Shown here: positions 61,841 through 64,000 of the stretch, piece by piece
Layout of the letters: every line of letters starts with the position of its first letter
How positions within the stretch are numbered: the first letter of the stretch is position 1
Assembly (NCBI RefSeq): GCF_003667575.1
Contig: NZ_RCUY01000002.1
Location: 434,001-498,000 of the forward strand
Length of the DNA: 64,000 nucleotides
DNA from: Mycetocola lacteus
Lineage (GTDB): Bacteria > Actinomycetota > Actinomycetes > Actinomycetales > Microbacteriaceae
Direction: 5' to 3'
The notes under the pieces: generated by a model
What the model was told of the DNA's origin: nothing
Databases searched by the model: none
The model's input: the letters and a program-made list of their open reading frames with translations, nothing else
Translations under genes and position numbers: made by a program

Positions 61841-62476
61841 CTAGGCGGCGCGCAGGTCTACTGGTCGGGTCCAGCGTGCCAGCCGGGTTTCCAGTCCGTG
61901 CCGCACATCGGGCCACTCATCCACGATCACCGAGTAGATCGCCGTGGTCCGCCAGGTGCCGTCGGCGCGACGCTGGTCACGGCGCAGCAGGCCCTCGAAC
62001 TTGGCACCGAGCTTGAGGATCGCCGCCCGCGAGTGATCGTTGAGCGCATCGGCCTGGATGCGGACGCGGCCGAATCCGCTGGAAAAGGCCAGGTTCAGCA
62101 GCAGGAGCTTGGCCTCGGCGTTGACCGCGGTGCCCCAGACGGCCGGGTCATAGGCGGTCCAGCCGATGTGGGCGGCCTCCCGGGGCAGGTCGAAGTCTCC
62201 GAGGGTGGTGGTACCCACCACGGTTCCGTCGGCGTCGCCACCGACCAGGCGCACGGTGTACACGTTCTTGCGGGTACGGCTGTAGTAGCGCGAGGCAAAC
62301 TTTTTGAATCCGGCCAGGTCCTTGGGCAGCGCCGCCAGTCCGCCACCGTAACCGTCGGCAAATACCTGAGGTCGGCCGATGGCCTTCCACAGATCCGGCA
62401 GGTCCTCGTCGGTCATCACGTCGAGGCGGATGAAGCGGCCGATGAGCGGTTCGGGTGCGGGGATCCGTGCTGTCAT
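61841..62476 (-). CDS. GNAT-family N-acetyltransferase
   Basis: 211 residues from ATG 62476, set by TACAAT six bases upstream. RimJ/RimL-type: GRFIRLDVMTDEDLPDLWKAIG, YTVRLVGGDADGTVVGTTTLGDFD, WGTAVNAEAKLLLLNLAFSSGFGRVRIQADALNDHSRAAILKLGAKFEGLLRRDQRRADGTWR in outline. Acceptor unknown (protein N-terminus or small molecule). Confidence 0.88.
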   Translation of the reverse strand: MTARIPAPEPLIGRFIRLDVMTDEDLPDLWKAIGRPQVFADGYGGGLAALPKDLAGFKKFASRYYSRTRKNVYTVRLVGGDADGTVVGTTTLGDFDLPREAAHIGWTAYDPAVWGTAVNAEAKLLLLNLAFSSGFGRVRIQADALNDHSRAAILKLGAKFEGLLRRDQRRADGTWRTTAIYSVIVDEWPDVRHGLETRLARWTRPVDLRAA

Positions 62477-62488
62477 CTCACGATTGTA
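62477..62488 (-). promoter_or_regulatory. -10 element of leaderless GNAT gene
   Basis: TACAAT, CGTGAG, then ATG on the minus strand. Confidence 0.6.
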
Positions 62489-62505
62489 GGACACAACAGC
62501 CCCTC

Positions 62506-62522
62506 GCCGACACTGTGTCGGC
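62506..62522 (-). terminator. Short hairpin after the lactonase-like gene
   Basis: GCCGACA, CTG, TGTCGGC, a perfect 7-bp stem between the lactonase stop and the GNAT promoter. Confidence 0.5.
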
Positions 62523-62547
62523 ATCGTTTAGCGTTCTCCGGCCGGAT

Positions 62548-63663
62548 TTATGCGGGTGTCGCCGAGGGGTCGGCCAGCACACACGTGGGTGCACCGACGT
62601 CGGCGTGTCCCACCGGACGTCCGGGAACCCCGCGCGCATCCAGGCGCAGCGTGGTGATCTGGTGCGAGTGTTCGTGGGCCACGTGCAGCAGATCGCCGGC
62701 GAGTAGGTGGTGACGCGGCCAGCGGCCTCCGCTCTCGGTGTCGGCAATGGGGCGCACGGTCTGGCCGTTGCCCGACACCTCGAGGGTCGAGATGCGATCG
62801 CTCCCGCGGATGCCCGCATAGAGGCGGTCGCCCGCGGAGTTCTGCGAGAGTTCGGCCGCGGCGTCCTGCTCCTCGGCACCGTCGGCGGTCGCCGAAACCG
62901 CGGCCACCACGCGCCAGTTCCCGGCGTCGGCCGGGGCGATGGTGAAGATCTCAATGCTGCGCTCGGTCACCACGTGCACGTGCCCGCTGGGGTGGGCGAT
63001 CAGGTGCCGCGGGCCCACACCGAGCGGCAGCGCCAGCGTGCGATCCAGGGCGAGCCCGCTGCCCGTACGCTTCCAGAAGCGCAGCGCATCATGCCCCAGG
63101 TCGGTGGAGAGAATGCGCCCGTCGGCGAGCTCGACGCTCGCGTGGGCGTGCGAGGGGCGGGCCGGCGCGGCCTCGGCCACGTGGGAGGCGAGGGTCAGGT
63201 CGGTGAACGAGCTGGGGCCGGGGCCGCCGGTCAGCTCACCATCGGTAAACGGGTTGCGGTGCGGATCGATCGAGGCCACCGGGTCGGCGGCGTCGGCGAG
63301 GATCGCGCCGTCGGCCCCCAGTGGGTAGGCCAGGACCCGGCCGTCCCCGTAACCGGTGGCAATCAGCAGTGCGCCGTCGGCGGTCACCGTGAGGTGGCAT
63401 ACCGAGTCGGCCGAGGCACGAGCCGGACCGAAGCGCACGGCCCGCTCACCGGCGTGGTAGGCCTGCACCCGACCGGAGAACTCCAGGGCCGCATAAAACA
63501 CCGGCAGGGTGGGGTGCGCGGCGAGGAAGGAGGGGGAATCGGCGGCGGTTTCGGCCCCGGGAACCAGCGATCCATCGGATCGGGATCCCAGCGCGGTAAT
63601 CCCCGCACCGGGGGCATTGGAGTCCTTCGTATAGGAGCCGGACCAGAAGCGTGCGCCGCTCAT
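62548..63663 (-). CDS. Lactonase-family seven-bladed beta-propeller protein
   Basis: 371 residues, no signal peptide. Start GSYTKDSNAPGAGITAL, blade edges SPSFLAAHPTLPVFYAALE, VCHLTVTADGALLIATGYGDGRVLAYPL, SHAHASVELADGRILSTDLGHD and GVGPRHLIAHPSGHVHVVTE match the Lactonase (Pgl/YbhE-type) family. Possible 6-phosphogluconolactonase, but the family also includes other lactonases and binding proteins. Its own gene; no clear pairing. Confidence 0.82.
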   Translation of the reverse strand: MSGARFWSGSYTKDSNAPGAGITALGSRSDGSLVPGAETAADSPSFLAAHPTLPVFYAALEFSGRVQAYHAGERAVRFGPARASADSVCHLTVTADGALLIATGYGDGRVLAYPLGADGAILADAADPVASIDPHRNPFTDGELTGGPGPSSFTDLTLASHVAEAAPARPSHAHASVELADGRILSTDLGHDALRFWKRTGSGLALDRTLALPLGVGPRHLIAHPSGHVHVVTERSIEIFTIAPADAGNWRVVAAVSATADGAEEQDAAAELSQNSAGDRLYAGIRGSDRISTLEVSGNGQTVRPIADTESGGRWPRHHLLAGDLLHVAHEHSHQITTLRLDARGVPGRPVGHADVGAPTCVLADPSATPA

Positions 63664-63864
63664 CGTGCTACCCGCGCGGACGTCAAAACCGTGAACTCTC
63701 GCTGTTCCATGTCCACATGCTACCGGACGCGGATGTCATCCATTTTTCCAGAACCTGCGGCAGTCTTGAGGTTGGTGAGCGCTCAATCTTGAGTCGGACC
63801 CGTAATTATGGGGAAGAGTAGGAAAGACCCCCAGTTCCGGGGGCGTATCACCAGAAGGAGCGTC

Positions 63865-64000
63865 ATGTGCGTTGACTCCACAGACCATCCGCTCCTCGAA
63901 CACGCGGAGATCGAGCGGCTGAGCGCCGCACTAAACGGCGACCTCGCCGCGACCCGCGCCTTCCTGCACTCATTTTGTGAGCGCTGGCCCGAGCGAATCG
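63865..64000 (+). CDS. Hpt-domain-like protein, 5' part only
   Basis: ATG 63865 follows AGAAGGAG at 4 bases. The 45 residues before the edge read EIERLSAALNGDLAATRAFL and HSFCERWPERI, resembling the start of a histidine phosphotransfer (Hpt) domain; the phosphorylated His would lie beyond the window. Region 63664-63864 has a small CCCCC/GGGGG hairpin (63828-63843) in the likely leader and no other signal. Confidence 0.45.
   Translation, partial: MCVDSTDHPLLEHAEIERLSAALNGDLAATRAFLHSFCERWPERI

Overview
The window is high-GC actinobacterial DNA, most likely from a member of the Micrococcales such as Microbacteriaceae. Evidence: PurS/PurQ/PurL as separate proteins, LAxTG-type sortase signals, DtxR-like boxes, many GTG starts, and at least eleven apparently leaderless genes with a -10 hexamer exactly six bases before the start codon. 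No rRNA, tRNA, CRISPR array, transposase or integrase was recognised.

Layout. 1-4.4 kb: a repeat-domain surface protein (cut by the window edge) diverges from a heme-type ABC importer (hmuTUV), with two DtxR-like boxes between them. 4.4-7.1 kb: small membrane protein, SDR oxidoreductase, sterol-carrier-like protein and purD; the last two share a 17-bp bidirectional promoter. 7.3-12.2 kb: alpha-carbonic anhydrase lipoprotein, a 55-aa orphan, a membrane-tethered sigma factor carrying its own anti-sigma-like zinc motif, and a sortase-anchored adhesin-like protein. 12.4-18.3 kb: SDR/AraC pair, TPR membrane protein, TetR plus DHA2 efflux pump. 18.3-30.2 kb: a sugar or polyol regulon (manA-like isomerase, unclassified glycosidase-like protein, LacI regulator, polyol dehydrogenase, xylulokinase, ABC importer, aldose-epimerase-like protein) with three LacI-type operators.

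30.4-32.8 kb: a compact, lower-GC type VII secretion polymorphic-toxin module: EspC-like partner, WXG toxin with a C-terminal PD-(D/E)XK nuclease domain, Imm1-like immunity candidate and a WXG100 protein. 32.9-47 kb: DUF4180 protein, two tandem beta-propeller paralogues, purC, an esterase, a tethered HExxH protein, purSQ, membrane proteins, two sortase-anchored surface proteins and purL. 47-51.5 kb: accessory stretch with a carboxylesterase bracketed by a 50-bp direct repeat, a repeat-bearing hypothetical, and an AT-richer membrane protein.

51.6-57.4 kb: TetR, an MMPL exporter with a fused degenerate ABC-ATPase-like tail, and a YhgE/Pip protein, under three palindromes spaced 17 bp apart. 57.4-64 kb: AEC carrier, pentapeptide-repeat protein, chorismate mutase, ABC exporter pair, GNAT acetyltransferase, lactonase-like propeller and the start of an Hpt-like protein.

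The candidates most worth following up are the type VII toxin module, the sigma/anti-sigma fusion, the MMPL-pseudoATPase fusion, the overlapping bidirectional leaderless promoter at purD, and the LacI operator set. All function calls come from reading the sequence; no database search was run.
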